From NCBI GenBank assembly GCA_014649575.1, contig BMTH01000003.1:248001-312000 (forward strand): a DNA stretch of 64,000 bases, written 5' to 3'. Positions 54,387 to 63,630 of the stretch are shown piece after piece (positions within the stretch are counted from its first letter, which is position 1; every line of letters begins with the position of its first letter). Below the pieces are notes generated by a model. The model saw only the letters and a list, made by a program, of their open reading frames with translations, had not been told where the DNA came from and ran no database searches. This DNA comes from Streptomyces griseoincarnatus. Its GTDB lineage: Bacteria > Actinomycetota > Actinomycetes > Streptomycetales > Streptomycetaceae. The translations under genes were made by a program, and so were the position numbers.

Positions 54387-56249
54387 ATGGACGACACCGC
54401 CTCCGCTCCCCCCGTCCGCCGCTCCGCCCGCGTGCGGGCGCCCGAGCTCGCGGGGAAGGGCGGCTGGCTCAACACGGGCGGCGCCGCGTACACCCTCGCC
54501 GGCCTGCGCGGACGCGTCGTACTGCTCGACTTCTGGACGTTCTGCTGTGTGAACTGCCTGCACGTCGTCGACGAGCTGCGTGAGCTGGAGAAACGGCACC
54601 GGGACACGCTCGTGGTGATCGGCGTGCACTCGCCGAAGTTCCCGCACGAGGCGGAGCACGCGGCGGTGGCGGACGCCGTGGAGCGGTACGGGGTCGCGCA
54701 TCCCGTCCTGGACGACCCCGAGCTGACGACGTGGACGCAGTACGCGGTGCGGGCCTGGCCGACGCTGGTGATCGTCGACCCGGAGGGGTACGTCGTGGCC
54801 ACGTACTCCGGCGAGGGGCACGTGCCCGAGATCGAGCGGCTGGTGACCGAGCTGGAGGCCGAACACGCCGCGAAGGGCACCCTCCGGCGCGGCGACCTCC
54901 CGTACGCGCCGCCGGAGCCGGAGCCCACGGTGCTGCGGTTCCCCGGCAAGGTGCTGCGGCTGCCGTCGGGGACGTTCCTGGTCACGGACACCACCCGGCA
55001 CCAGGTGGTGGAGCTGGCCGAGGACGGGGAGACGGTCCTCAGGCGGTTCGGCAGCGGCGAGCGGGGCCTGGTGGACGGACCGCCCGCCCGGGCGCGCTTC
55101 CAGGAGCCGCAGGGCCTCGCCCTGCTCCCGGACGGCGCCGTGGTCGTCGCCGACACCGTCAACCACGCCCTGAGGCGCCTCGACCCGGAGTCGGGCGAGG
55201 TCACCACCCTCGCCGGCACCGGCTCCCCCTGGCGCCCCGGGAACCCGACGGAGGGCCCGGCCCGGGAGGTGCGCCTGTCCTCTCCCTGGGACGTCGTGCG
55301 GTGGCGCGGCAAGGTGTGGATCGCGATGGCGGGCATCCACCAGCTCTGGTCCTACGACCCCGCAGCCGGCACGGTCGCCCGCGAGGCCGGGACCGGCGGG
55401 GAGCAGCTCGTCGACGGTCCGGCGAGGGAGGCCCTGTTCGCGCAGCCCTCGGGGCTCGCGGTGACGGCGGAGGGGCTGTGGGTGGCCGACTCGGAGAGCT
55501 CCGCGCTGCGCCTGCTGGACACGGACGGGGAGGTGCGTACCGCCGTCGGGGCGGGACTGTTCGCCTTCGGGTACCGGGACGGGCCCGCGGACGGGGCGCT
55601 GCTCCAGCACCCGCTCGGGGTGACCGCGCTGCCCGACGGCTCCCTGGCCGTCTGTGACACCTACAACCAGGCACTGCGCCGCTACGACCCGGCCACCGGC
55701 GAGGTGACCACCCTGGCCGGCGACCTGCGCGAGCCCAGCGGGGCCGTGGTCGTCGGTGAGGACGTCGTGGTGGTGGAGTCGGCGCGGCACCGGCTGACCC
55801 GGCTGCGGCTGCCCGCGGAGGTTCTGCGTCCGCACGCGGACGCGGAGCGGTCCGTCACGGGGATCGCCGTCGGCCCCGTCCACCTGGACGTGGTCTTCAC
55901 CCCGCCGCCCGGCCAGAAGCTGGACACGCGGGACGGCCCCGCGACCCGCCTGCTCGTGTCCGCCTCACCGCCCGCGCTCCTGCGCAGCGGAGAGGGCGCG
56001 GGGAGTGACCTCTCCCGCGCCCTCGAGACCGACCCCGCCGTGGGGCAGGGGGTGCTGCATGTCGTGGTGACGGCGGCTGCGTGCGACGCCGACCCGGAGG
56101 TGCTCCATCCGGCCTGCCATGTGCACCGCCGTGAGTGGCGGCTGCCCGTGCGTCCCGACGCGGGAGGCGCGGACCGGCTGGTCCTGGAGCTGTCCGGTGC
56201 GGACGGCCCGGGCCGGGCGTCCGGTCAGGCGCCGTACCCGTCGCTGTAG
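54387..56249 (+). CDS. Thioredoxin-like plus NHL-repeat protein (NHLRC2-like)
   Basis: Protein of 620 residues. Residues 20-150 are a thioredoxin-like domain with the redox motif CVNC in FWTFCCVNCLHV; no signal peptide, so cytoplasmic. From about 175 to 470 there are NHL beta-propeller repeats (PQGLALLPDGAVVVADTVNH, PSGLAVTAEGLWVADSESSA, PLGVTALPDGSLAVCDTYNQ), and a C-terminal domain of unknown type. The architecture is that of human NHLRC2 and its bacterial relatives. ATG 54387 is six bases after CACGCT and may be leaderless. Its 3' end overlaps the convergent DUF6458 gene by 25 bp. Confidence 0.88.
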   Translation: MDDTASAPPVRRSARVRAPELAGKGGWLNTGGAAYTLAGLRGRVVLLDFWTFCCVNCLHVVDELRELEKRHRDTLVVIGVHSPKFPHEAEHAAVADAVERYGVAHPVLDDPELTTWTQYAVRAWPTLVIVDPEGYVVATYSGEGHVPEIERLVTELEAEHAAKGTLRRGDLPYAPPEPEPTVLRFPGKVLRLPSGTFLVTDTTRHQVVELAEDGETVLRRFGSGERGLVDGPPARARFQEPQGLALLPDGAVVVADTVNHALRRLDPESGEVTTLAGTGSPWRPGNPTEGPAREVRLSSPWDVVRWRGKVWIAMAGIHQLWSYDPAAGTVAREAGTGGEQLVDGPAREALFAQPSGLAVTAEGLWVADSESSALRLLDTDGEVRTAVGAGLFAFGYRDGPADGALLQHPLGVTALPDGSLAVCDTYNQALRRYDPATGEVTTLAGDLREPSGAVVVGEDVVVVESARHRLTRLRLPAEVLRPHADAERSVTGIAVGPVHLDVVFTPPPGQKLDTRDGPATRLLVSASPPALLRSGEGAGSDLSRALETDPAVGQGVLHVVVTAAACDADPEVLHPACHVHRREWRLPVRPDAGGADRLVLELSGADGPGRASGQAPYPSL

Positions 56250-56482
56250 CCGTCGCGGATGTGGTGGTGCGGACGGGCCGGGTCGTCCACCACCGGGGTG
56301 GCGGGGGGCACCACGACCCGCCGACGCCGGGCGATGCTGCTGAAGGTCGCGACGCCGATCAGTCCGACGATCATGAAGATGATGCCGACCAGGTCAAGGT
56401 TGACACCCTGCATGTCCCAGTCGGTCGCGAACGTGAGGATTGCTCCCACGGCGATGAGGATGATGCATCCGCCGAGGCCCAT
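56225..56482 (-). CDS. Small two-helix membrane protein, DUF6458 type
   Basis: Protein of 85 residues: two membrane helices (IILIAVGAILTFAT and LDLVGIIFMIVGLIGVATF) followed by RRRR and a short polar tail with PARPHHHIRDGY. The family is common and uncharacterised in actinobacteria. ATG 56482 has GGGAGG nine bases upstream. The last 25 bp overlap the 3' end of the thioredoxin-NHL gene on the other strand. Confidence 0.85.
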   Translation of the reverse strand: MGLGGCIILIAVGAILTFATDWDMQGVNLDLVGIIFMIVGLIGVATFSSIARRRRVVVPPATPVVDDPARPHHHIRDGYSDGYGA

Positions 56483-56608
56483 AGGTGTCGCCTCCCTGTC
56501 CGGTCTTTCCGGTGCGACCCGGGTACCCGGAGGGAGGGCTCCCATGCGCCGCGGGGCGCACGGGAGTTGACCGCCACTCAGGAAGTCGCTGGTGGGAGGC
56601 GGGCCGAA

Positions 56609-57907
56609 CTAACCCTCCAGGAAGGCCGTCAGCGCGTTCGCCAGCAGGAACGGGTCCTTGGCGCCGCAGAGTTCGCGGGCGCTGTGCATCGACAGGATGG
56701 CCACGCCGATGTCGACCGTCCTGATGCCGTGCCGGGCCGCGGTGATCGGGCCGATCGTGGTGCCGCACGGCATGGCGTTGTTGGAGACGAACGTCTGGAA
56801 AGGCACCCCGGCCTTCTCGCAGGCCGCGGCGAACACCGCGCGTCCCGAACCGTCCGTGGCGTAACGGTTGTTGACGTTGACCTTGAGGATGGGGCCGCCG
56901 TCGACGCGCGGGTGGTGCGTCGGGTCGTGCCGCTCCGCGTAGTTGGGGTGCACGGCGTGACCGGTGTCGGAGGACAGGCAGACGGTCCCGGCGAGGGCGC
57001 GGGCCCGGTCCTCCAGGGAACCGCCGCGCGCGAACACCGAGCGCTCCAGGACGCTGCCGAGCAGCGGGCCGTCCGCGCCGGTGTCGGACTGGGAGCCGTT
57101 CTCCTCGTGGTCGAAGGCGGCGAGCACGGGGATGTACGGCAGCTCCGGGCCGCGTCCGGCCGCGGCGGCGAGCGCGGCCGTGCCGGCGTGCACGGACAGC
57201 AGGTTGTCCATGCGCGGGCCCGCCACCAGTTCACGGTCGCGGCCCAGGTAGGCGGGCGGCTCGACGGGGTGCACCATCAGGTCCCAGCCGGTGACCGAGC
57301 CCTCGTCGAGCCCCGCGGTCTCCTCCAGGAAGGCGATGAGGTCGCCGTCGCGGACGTCCTCGCCCAGGCCCCACACCGGCTGCATGTGCCGCTGCTTGTC
57401 GAGCTTGAGCCCGTCGGAGTTGACGGCGCGGTCCAGGTGGATGGCGAGCTGGGGGACCCGCAGCAGCGGCCGGTCCACGTCGACCAGGCGGGTCGTGCCG
57501 TCGCGCAGGGACAGCCGCCCGGCCAGGCCCATGTCGCGGTCGAGCCAGGAGTTGAGCAGCGGCCCGCCGTAGATCTCCACGGCCACCTGGCGCCAGCCGT
57601 GCGCCCCGCTGTCGGGCCGTGGCTTGACGCGCAGGTTCGGGGAGTCGGTGTGCGCGCCGACGATCCGGAACGGGGTGTGCGCCTCGGCCCCTTCGGGGAC
57701 GTACCAGGCGACGATCGCGCCGCCGCGCAGCACGTACTTGCCGCCTGCCGTGCCGTCCCAGGCGTCCGTCTCCGCGACCTGCCTGAAGCCCGCCTTCTCC
57801 AGCCGCTCGGCGGCGTTGGCCACGGCGTGGTACGGCGTGGGGCTCGCCGCGAGGAAGGACATGAGGTCATCGGTGTGGCCGCGGTCGAAGCGGGGGGGTT
57901 CGCTCAT
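56609..57907 (-). CDS. M18-family aminopeptidase
   Basis: Zinc aminopeptidase of 432 residues, cytosolic, aspartyl-aminopeptidase-like. Metal ligands visible: His in VGAHTDSPNLRVKP, Asp and Glu-Glu in AAFDHEENGSQSDTGA, and His in SMHSARELCG. It matches bacterial ApeB-type length and removes N-terminal acidic or neutral residues from peptides. ATG 57907. Separated from the upstream acyl-CoA dehydrogenase by a strong terminator, so expressed on its own. Confidence 0.92.
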   Translation of the reverse strand: MSEPPRFDRGHTDDLMSFLAASPTPYHAVANAAERLEKAGFRQVAETDAWDGTAGGKYVLRGGAIVAWYVPEGAEAHTPFRIVGAHTDSPNLRVKPRPDSGAHGWRQVAVEIYGGPLLNSWLDRDMGLAGRLSLRDGTTRLVDVDRPLLRVPQLAIHLDRAVNSDGLKLDKQRHMQPVWGLGEDVRDGDLIAFLEETAGLDEGSVTGWDLMVHPVEPPAYLGRDRELVAGPRMDNLLSVHAGTAALAAAAGRGPELPYIPVLAAFDHEENGSQSDTGADGPLLGSVLERSVFARGGSLEDRARALAGTVCLSSDTGHAVHPNYAERHDPTHHPRVDGGPILKVNVNNRYATDGSGRAVFAAACEKAGVPFQTFVSNNAMPCGTTIGPITAARHGIRTVDIGVAILSMHSARELCGAKDPFLLANALTAFLEG

Positions 57908-57924
57908 GGGTTCACCTTAACGAG

Positions 57925-57964
57925 CGAGAGGGCCCGCTTCCCTGCGTGGGAGCGGGCCCTCTCG
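57925..57964 (-). terminator. Terminator after the acyl-CoA dehydrogenase gene
   Basis: Perfect 14-bp stem (CGAGAGGGCCCGCT at 57925-57938 with 57951-57964), with an additional short pairing in the loop. Lies 13 bp after the dehydrogenase stop on the minus strand. Confidence 0.88.
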
Positions 57965-57977
57965 GGGTGGGAAGCGG

Positions 57978-59804
57978 CTAGAACGCCGCCTCGTCCAGCT
58001 CCATCAGGTCCAGCTCGACGCCCTCGGCGACCTTGCGGGCGAGGGTGACGCCCGGCAGGACGTTGGCCGCGAAGAACTTCGCCGCCGCGATCTTGCCGGT
58101 GTAGAACGCCTTGTCCTTGGCGGAGGCCGTCGGGAGCTTCTCGGCGGCGATCGCGGCGTGCTTGAGCAGCAGGTAGCCGACGACGACGTCACCGGAGGCC
58201 ATCAGCAGGCGGGTGGTGTTCAGGCCCACCTTGTAGATGTTCTTGGTGTCCTTCTCGGTGGCCGCGAGGTCGGTGAGCATCAGGCCGACGATGGCCTCCA
58301 GCTCGACGGCCGCCTTGGCCAGGTGCTCGCGGGCGCCCGCCAGCTCCTCGCCGCCTTCGCCGACCGCGAGGAACTTCTTGATGTCCTCGGCGAGCGAGTT
58401 CAGCGCGGCGCCCTGGTTGCGGACGATCTTCCGGAAGAAGAAGTCCTGGCCCTGGATCGCGGTGGTGCCCTCGTAGAGGGTGTCGATCTTGGCGTCCCGG
58501 ATGTACTGCTCGATCGGGTACTCCTGGAGGAAGCCGGAGCCGCCGAACGTCTGGAGCGACTGGGCGAGCTGCTCGTAGGCCTTCTCGGAGCCGTAGCCCT
58601 TGACGATCGGCAGGAGCAGGTCGTTCATCGCGTGCTCGGTGGAGGCGTCCTCGCCGTTCGCCTCCTTGAGCTGGATGGCGTCCTGGACCGAGGCGGTGTA
58701 CATCACCAGGGCGCGCATGCCCTCCGCGTACGCCTTCTGCGTCATGAGCGAGCGGCGCACGTCGGGGTGGTGGGTGATGGTGACCTTGGGGGCGGCCTTG
58801 TCCATGAAGTTCGCCAGGTCGGGGCCCTGGACGCGCTCCTTGGCGTACTCCAGCGCGTTCAGGTAGCCCGTGGACAGCGTGGAGATCGCCTTCGTGCCGA
58901 CCATCATGCGGGCGAACTCGATGATGCGGAACATCTGGCGGATGCCGTCGTGCTTGTCGCCGATCAGCCAGCCCTTGGCGGGGTGCTTGTCGCCGAACGT
59001 CATCTCGCAGGTGTTGGAGGCCTTCAGGCCCATCTTGTGCTCGACGTTCGTGGCGTAGACGCCGTTGCGCTCGCCCAGCTCGCCGGTCTCGAAGTCGAAG
59101 AGGTACTTCGGGACGAGGAAGAGGGACAGGCCCTTGGTGCCGGGTCCTGCGCCCTCGGGGCGGGCGAGCACGTAATGGAGGATGTTCTCCGACATGTCGT
59201 GCTCACCGGACGTGATGAAGCGCTTCACGCCCTCGATGTGCCAGGAGCCGTCCTCCTGCTGCACCGCCTTGGTGCGGCCGGCGCCGACGTCCGAGCCGGC
59301 GTCCGGCTCGGTGAGCACCATCGTGGAGCCCCACTGCTTCTCCGTGGCGATCTTCGCGATGTGCTTCTGGACGTCGTTGCCCTCCTCGAAGAGGATGCCC
59401 GCGAAGGCGGGGCCCGAGGAGTACATCCACACGGCCGGGTTGGCGCCCAGGATCAGTTCGGCGTAGGCCCAGATGAGGGAGCGGGGCGAGGTGGTGCCGC
59501 CGATCTCCTCGGGCAGGCCGAGCCGCCAGTACTCGGAGTCCATGAAGGCCTGGTAGCTCTTCTTGAAGGACGCGGGGACCGGCGCGGTGTTGGTCTCCGG
59601 GTCGAAGACCGGCGGGTTGCGGTCGGCGTCGGCGAAGGACTCCGCGAGCTCGTTCTCGGAGAGGCGGGCCAGCTCCTCCAGGATGCTCTTCGCGGTGTCG
59701 ACGTCCATCTCCTCGAACGGGCCCGTGCCGTACAGCTTGTCGCGCCCGAGTACCTCGAAGAGGTTGAACTCGATGTCGCGGAGATTCGACTTGTAGTGCC
59801 CCAT
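57978..59804 (-). CDS. Acyl-CoA dehydrogenase (FadE-type, about 600 residues)
   Basis: FAD-dependent fatty acyl-CoA dehydrogenase of 608 residues, first step of beta-oxidation. The long form with an extra C-terminal domain, as in medium/long-chain FadE and C-terminal domain AcdA proteins. Motifs: [20 protein letters not shown] (FAD contact), FITSGEHDM, the helix with catalytic Glu in [18 protein letters not shown], and [17 protein letters not shown] 59804. A 37-bp inverted repeat lies 60-96 bp upstream, suggesting control by a TetR-type fatty-acid-responsive regulator. Confidence 0.92.
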   Translation of the reverse strand: MGHYKSNLRDIEFNLFEVLGRDKLYGTGPFEEMDVDTAKSILEELARLSENELAESFADADRNPPVFDPETNTAPVPASFKKSYQAFMDSEYWRLGLPEEIGGTTSPRSLIWAYAELILGANPAVWMYSSGPAFAGILFEEGNDVQKHIAKIATEKQWGSTMVLTEPDAGSDVGAGRTKAVQQEDGSWHIEGVKRFITSGEHDMSENILHYVLARPEGAGPGTKGLSLFLVPKYLFDFETGELGERNGVYATNVEHKMGLKASNTCEMTFGDKHPAKGWLIGDKHDGIRQMFRIIEFARMMVGTKAISTLSTGYLNALEYAKERVQGPDLANFMDKAAPKVTITHHPDVRRSLMTQKAYAEGMRALVMYTASVQDAIQLKEANGEDASTEHAMNDLLLPIVKGYGSEKAYEQLAQSLQTFGGSGFLQEYPIEQYIRDAKIDTLYEGTTAIQGQDFFFRKIVRNQGAALNSLAEDIKKFLAVGEGGEELAGAREHLAKAAVELEAIVGLMLTDLAATEKDTKNIYKVGLNTTRLLMASGDVVVGYLLLKHAAIAAEKLPTASAKDKAFYTGKIAAAKFFAANVLPGVTLARKVAEGVELDLMELDEAAF

Positions 59805-59863
59805 GGCGACGGCTCCGTTTGAGAGGGATCGGCGAGGGACTGATTCCTCGCGACTGATTCACG

Positions 59864-59900
59864 TACCGACAAGTAGCTCCGATGATGCTACCCGTCGGTA
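59864..59900. promoter_or_regulatory. Long inverted repeat upstream of the acyl-CoA dehydrogenase
   Basis: TACCGACAAGTAGC (59864-59877) and GCTACCCGTCGGTA (59887-59900), 14-bp arms with two mismatches and a 9-base spacer. TACCGAC/GTCGGTA half-sites are typical of TetR-type lipid regulators in Streptomyces as I recall. A direct repeat GACTGATTC (59838-59846, 59852-59860) lies between it and the gene. Confidence 0.65.
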
Positions 59901-59967
59901 ATAAGAAGCAACCCCGATCCGGACATCTGTGACCCAGCCCTCGCGCGGGGTCAGTAGTCTGTGCGCC

Positions 59968-60432
59968 ATGTACGGCTACGACCAGAGTGCGGGGACCCAG
60001 CAGGGTTACGTGCCGCCGCAGCAGCAGATGCCGGGCGGGTACGGGCAGCAGGCGCCGGCGTATCCCGAACCGTCCGCGCCCTCGCTCGCCGACGCCGTGC
60101 GCGCGTTCACCACGGGCCAGATGGCGGCGGAGGACTTCCAGCAGATCTTCGCGACGTCCAAGGTCTACTGCCCGCGCGGTGACAACCCCGGATTCCTCGC
60201 CCTGCACAACACCCAGCAGCCCGTGATCCCGATGTTCACGTCGCTCAAGGAGCTGAGGCGGTACGCCGGCAAGGAGTCCAAGTACTTCGTGATCACCGGC
60301 GCCGAGGTGATCGACCTGCTGCCCACCGGCTACGGCTTCGTGCTCGACATGGAGGGCGAGCACCGGATGGTGTTCGACGCCAAGGCCGTGGAGCAGATGG
60401 TCGAGTTCGCGATGCGCCGCATGTACGGCTGA
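59968..60432 (+). CDS. SseB-like N-terminal domain protein
   Basis: Protein of 154 residues: a Gln/Tyr/Pro/Gly-rich N-terminus (QQGYVPPQQQMPGGYGQQAP) and from about 35 an SseB-like domain (IFATSKVYCPRG, VIPMFTSLKELRRYAGKES, DLLPTGYGFVLDMEGEHRM). In actinobacteria such proteins are often linked to ESX/type VII secretion or are of unknown role. ATG 59968 is 7 bases downstream of TAGTCT, a leaderless-type start. A perfect palindromic terminator follows. Confidence 0.85.
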   Translation: MYGYDQSAGTQQGYVPPQQQMPGGYGQQAPAYPEPSAPSLADAVRAFTTGQMAAEDFQQIFATSKVYCPRGDNPGFLALHNTQQPVIPMFTSLKELRRYAGKESKYFVITGAEVIDLLPTGYGFVLDMEGEHRMVFDAKAVEQMVEFAMRRMYG

Positions 60433-60458
60433 CGCCAGACCCTGTGACCGCCGCACGG

Positions 60459-60484
60459 AGCCCGGAGGGAATTCCCTCCGGGCT
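60459..60484 (+). terminator. Palindromic terminator after the SseB-like gene
   Basis: Perfect 26-bp palindrome whose arms are AGCCCGGAGGGAA and its complement, followed by TTT. Confidence 0.85.
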
Positions 60485-60549
60485 TTGCCGGTTCGAGGTG
60501 GCAGGAAGTTCAACGCTCAACTAAACTGGGCGTACCCAAGGAGGTACCG

Positions 60550-61266
60550 ATGCCTGCAATCGACGGGATCTTCGACCACCAGGACTCCAACGGCGGTGGC
60601 GGCACCATCACCAACGGCGACACCCAGTGGATGACGGCCGGCTCCGGCCTGCTCCACATCGAGGCGCCGCCGGAGCACCTGGTGATGTCCGGCGGGCTGT
60701 TCCACGGCCTCCAGCTGTGGGTGAACCTCCCCGCCAAGGACAAGATGATGGCGCCCCGCTACCAGGACATCCGCAGCCGCAGCGTCCAGCTGCTCACCTC
60801 CCCGGACGGCGGCGCGCTGCTCCGCGTCATCGCCGGCGAGCTGGACGGCCACGAGGGCCCGGGCATCACGCACACGCCGATCACGATGATCCACGCCACG
60901 CTCGCCCCCGGCGCGGAGGTCACCCTGCCCTGGCGGGAGGACTTCAACGGCCTGGCGTACGTCATGGCCGGCCGCGGCTCGGTGGGCGCCGAGCGGCGTC
61001 CGATCCACCTCGGCCAGACCGCGGTGTTCGGCGCCGGCGGCTCGCTGACCGTCCGCGCGGACGAGCAGCAGGACTCCCACACGCCGGACCTGGAGGTCGT
61101 CCTGCTCGGCGGCCGTCCCATCCGCGAGCCCATGGCGCACTACGGGCCGTTCGTGATGAACACCAAGGACGAGCTGATGCAGGCCTTCGAGGACTTCCAG
61201 AAGGGGCGCCTCGGCACCGTCCCCGCCGTCCACGGCATGACGGAGAAGGGCCCCGACCAGGACTGA
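60550..61266 (+). CDS. Pirin-family protein with N-terminal deletion
   Basis: Bicupin protein of 238 residues. Sequence from IDGIFDHQDSNGGGGTITNG onward matches pirins along the rest of its length: MTAGSGLLHIEAPPE, GLFHGLQLWVNLPAKDKM, and the second cupin with HATLAPGAEVTLPWREDFNG. Full-length pirins of this group have about 75-80 more residues at the front, including the HPHRGFE motif with two of the four metal ligands. Here the start MPA joins directly to IDGIFDHQ, so those are missing, while HIE (third and fourth ligands) remains. GGAGG lies 7 bases before ATG 60550, so translation is intact. Probably an in-frame deletion with loss of metal binding. Confidence 0.85.
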   Translation: MPAIDGIFDHQDSNGGGGTITNGDTQWMTAGSGLLHIEAPPEHLVMSGGLFHGLQLWVNLPAKDKMMAPRYQDIRSRSVQLLTSPDGGALLRVIAGELDGHEGPGITHTPITMIHATLAPGAEVTLPWREDFNGLAYVMAGRGSVGAERRPIHLGQTAVFGAGGSLTVRADEQQDSHTPDLEVVLLGGRPIREPMAHYGPFVMNTKDELMQAFEDFQKGRLGTVPAVHGMTEKGPDQD

Positions 61267-61291
61267 GCCCTGGTCCGCCCGCGGGATGTCG

Positions 61292-61325
61292 CGGCGACGG
61301 CCCCGGTCACCCGGGGCCGTCGCCG
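61292..61325. terminator. Terminator between pirin and SpoIIE-type genes
   Basis: Perfect 15-bp stem (61292-61306 with 61311-61325) with a 4-base loop; it overlaps the stop codon of the minus-strand gene. Confidence 0.88.
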
Positions 61326-63451
61326 TTCCTCGGTTCGTAGAGTTCGAACCAGATGCTCTTGCCGCGGCCGCGCGGGGCGACGCCCCAGGTGTGGGCGAGG
61401 AGCTCGATCAGCAGCAGGCCACGGCCCGAGGACGCCAGCTCGCCCGGGCGGCGCGGATGCGGGAGGTCGTCGCCCGAGTCGGTGACCTCGACCCGGATAC
61501 GGCGGCCGTCGCCGCCGTCCGTGACCTCGGCGAGCAGCAGCGCGTCGGAGTCGGTGTGCACCAGCACGTTGGTCAGCACCTCCGACAGCAGCAGCACCGC
61601 CGAGTCCACCTGGTCCGGCGAGTCCCAGTCGTGCAGCAGCTCCCGCAGCTGCTGCCGGGCGACGGACACCCGCTCCGGCTCGGCCTGCGCCACCGTGAGC
61701 GCCGTGCGGCGCACCGGGGGCGGCGCCGTGTCCTCCGCGCCGCAGCCGCAGGCGGCACCCTGCCGGGTGAGCAGCAGCAACGCTATGTCGTCCTCGCGGC
61801 GGTCGGCCAGCGGCCCGGTGGTGTGGTGCGACGAGGGACCGTGCACCGCCTGCACCAGCGCGTCGGCCAGCTCCTCCTGCGTGCCGTGGTGCCGCTCCAG
61901 GATCTCCCGCAGCCGCTGCCAGCCGCTGTCCAGGTCGTGCCCGCCGGTCTCGATCAGCCCGTCCGTGCAGATCAGCAGCGTCTCGCCGGACTCCAGGATC
62001 AGCCGGGTGGTCGGGTAGTCGGCGTCCGGGTCGATGCCCAGCGGCAGCCCGCCCGCCGTCGGCCGGGTCAGCACCGTCCCGTCGTCCATCCGGATCACCG
62101 GCTCGGGATGCCCGGCCCGGGCCACCTCCAGCACACCCGTCGCCGGGTCGACCTCGGCGTACAGACAGGTCGCGAAGCGCAGATCGGCCGAGTCCTCGCC
62201 GATGCCGTGCAGGAAGCGGGAGGCGCGGGCCAGCACGGCGTCCGGCCGGTGCCCCTCCGAGGCGTACGCCCGCAGCGCTATCCGCAACTGGCCCATCAGC
62301 CCCGCCGCCCGTACGTCGTGACCCTGCACATCACCGATGACCAGCGCGAACCGCCCTCCCCCGGACGTCGTCCCGGAGGCGCCCTGGGGCAGCGGGATCA
62401 CGTCGTACCAGTCACCGCCCACCTGGAGGCCGCCGCCGGTCGGGACGTAGCGGGCGGTGACGTCCATGCCCGGGATGCCCGGCCCGAGCTTCGGCATCAT
62501 CGTGCGCTGGAGGCCCTCGGTGAGCTCCTTCTCGGTCTCCGCCGTGCCCGCGCGGGACAGCGCCTGGGCCAGCATCCGGGCCACCGTGGTCAGCACGGAC
62601 CGCTCGTCGGGGGTGAAGGCGACCGGGTAGGCGAAGGCGGCCAGCCAGGCGCCCATGGTGCGGCCGGAGGCGGTCAGCGGCAGGAACGCCCAGGACTGGC
62701 GCCCGAAGCGCTGGGCGAGCGGCCAGGTGAGCGGGTAGCGCGCCTTGTACTCCTCCGGGGAGGAGATGTAGACCGCGCGGCCGGTGCGCACCACCTCAGC
62801 GGCCGGGTAGTCGGTGTCCAGCGGCATGTAGAACGCGCTGTCGGCGCCGGGCTCGTGCCCGTGGTGGCCGATGATCGTGAGCCGGTCGCCCTCCACGCCG
62901 AACACGGCCAGGCCGTCCGGGGTGAACCCCGGCATGGACAGGTTGGCGGCGACCCGCAGCACCTCCTGGGTGGAGCGCGCCTCCGCCAGCGCGCGGCCGG
63001 CGTCCAGCAGGAACGCCTCACGGGATCGCCTCCAGTCGCCGGTGACCGCGCTGCGCGCGGCGGGTGTGCCCGGCGTCGGCTCGGTCACCTCCTGGAGGGT
63101 CCCGGTCAGGACGTAGGCCTTGCGTTCGGGTTCGTAGGAGGGCTTGGAGCGGCTGCGGGCGACGCGGACGACGTTGTTCTGGTCGTCCATGATCCGGATG
63201 CGCACCTCGGCGAGGGTGCCCTCGGCGACGGCCAGCTGGATGATCCCGGTGATCTCGTTCCAGTCGACGGGGTGGAAGCGGGCCCGGACCTGGGCCTGCG
63301 TGAGGGTGGCGGGCTCGGCGGGCAGCCCGAGCAGCCCGGCTGCGACGGCATCGACCGTGACCTCTCCGGATGCGGTGTCCCAGTGCCACACGCCGGTTCC
63401 GAGGGCGGCGAGGACGTCCCCCAGGGCGGGCAGGGGCTCACCAGTGCGCAT
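61307..63451 (-). CDS. SpoIIE-type PP2C phosphatase with PAS, GAF and HATPase domains
   Basis: Signalling protein of 714 residues: PAS-like domain (about 10-115), GAF domain (about 135-305), PPM-type SpoIIE phosphatase domain (about 325-545, with VGGDWYDVIPL, LVIGDVQGHDVRAA and ETLLICTDGLIE) and a C-terminal RsbW-type histidine-kinase-like ATPase (about 575-705, LLLSEVLTNVLVHT, VTDSGDDLPHPR). Such proteins set the phosphorylation state of anti-sigma-factor antagonists, so a role in sigma-B-like stress or developmental control is expected. ATG 63451 is six bases after TAAAGT on the minus strand, a probable leaderless start. Confidence 0.92.
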   Translation of the reverse strand: MRTGEPLPALGDVLAALGTGVWHWDTASGEVTVDAVAAGLLGLPAEPATLTQAQVRARFHPVDWNEITGIIQLAVAEGTLAEVRIRIMDDQNNVVRVARSRSKPSYEPERKAYVLTGTLQEVTEPTPGTPAARSAVTGDWRRSREAFLLDAGRALAEARSTQEVLRVAANLSMPGFTPDGLAVFGVEGDRLTIIGHHGHEPGADSAFYMPLDTDYPAAEVVRTGRAVYISSPEEYKARYPLTWPLAQRFGRQSWAFLPLTASGRTMGAWLAAFAYPVAFTPDERSVLTTVARMLAQALSRAGTAETEKELTEGLQRTMMPKLGPGIPGMDVTARYVPTGGGLQVGGDWYDVIPLPQGASGTTSGGGRFALVIGDVQGHDVRAAGLMGQLRIALRAYASEGHRPDAVLARASRFLHGIGEDSADLRFATCLYAEVDPATGVLEVARAGHPEPVIRMDDGTVLTRPTAGGLPLGIDPDADYPTTRLILESGETLLICTDGLIETGGHDLDSGWQRLREILERHHGTQEELADALVQAVHGPSSHHTTGPLADRREDDIALLLLTRQGAACGCGAEDTAPPPVRRTALTVAQAEPERVSVARQQLRELLHDWDSPDQVDSAVLLLSEVLTNVLVHTDSDALLLAEVTDGGDGRRIRVEVTDSGDDLPHPRRPGELASSGRGLLLIELLAHTWGVAPRGRGKSIWFELYEPRNGDGPG

Positions 63452-63580
63452 TGCACCACTTTATGAAGATGCTCCCGGAAACTTCCACCCATGTCGTTCG
63501 GCCGACCCTCTCGGTGACCCCTGGCCGCCCCCGGGAAAGGGCGGAGCGGCGATCTTGGCCCGGCCGGTAGGCTTGGGGGG

Positions 63581-63596
63581 AGTTTCACGTGAAACA
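63581..63596. other. parS-like site upstream of aspS
   Basis: AGTTTCACGTGAAACA with the exact 14-bp core GTTTCACGTGAAAC (63582-63595), about 29 kb from the other copy. It lies 8 bases downstream of a TAGGCT box (63568-63573) and 35 bp before the aspS ATG, so it may overlap the transcription start. Confidence 0.88.
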
Positions 63597-63630
63597 ACGA
63601 CCCCGATCCGCGAAGGCTGGATGAACGACG

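Noticed and set aside
58158..59822. Plus-strand open frame of 554 codons opposite the acyl-CoA dehydrogenase
   Set aside because: Same kind of shadow; Val/Leu/Gly/Arg repeats and no family features.
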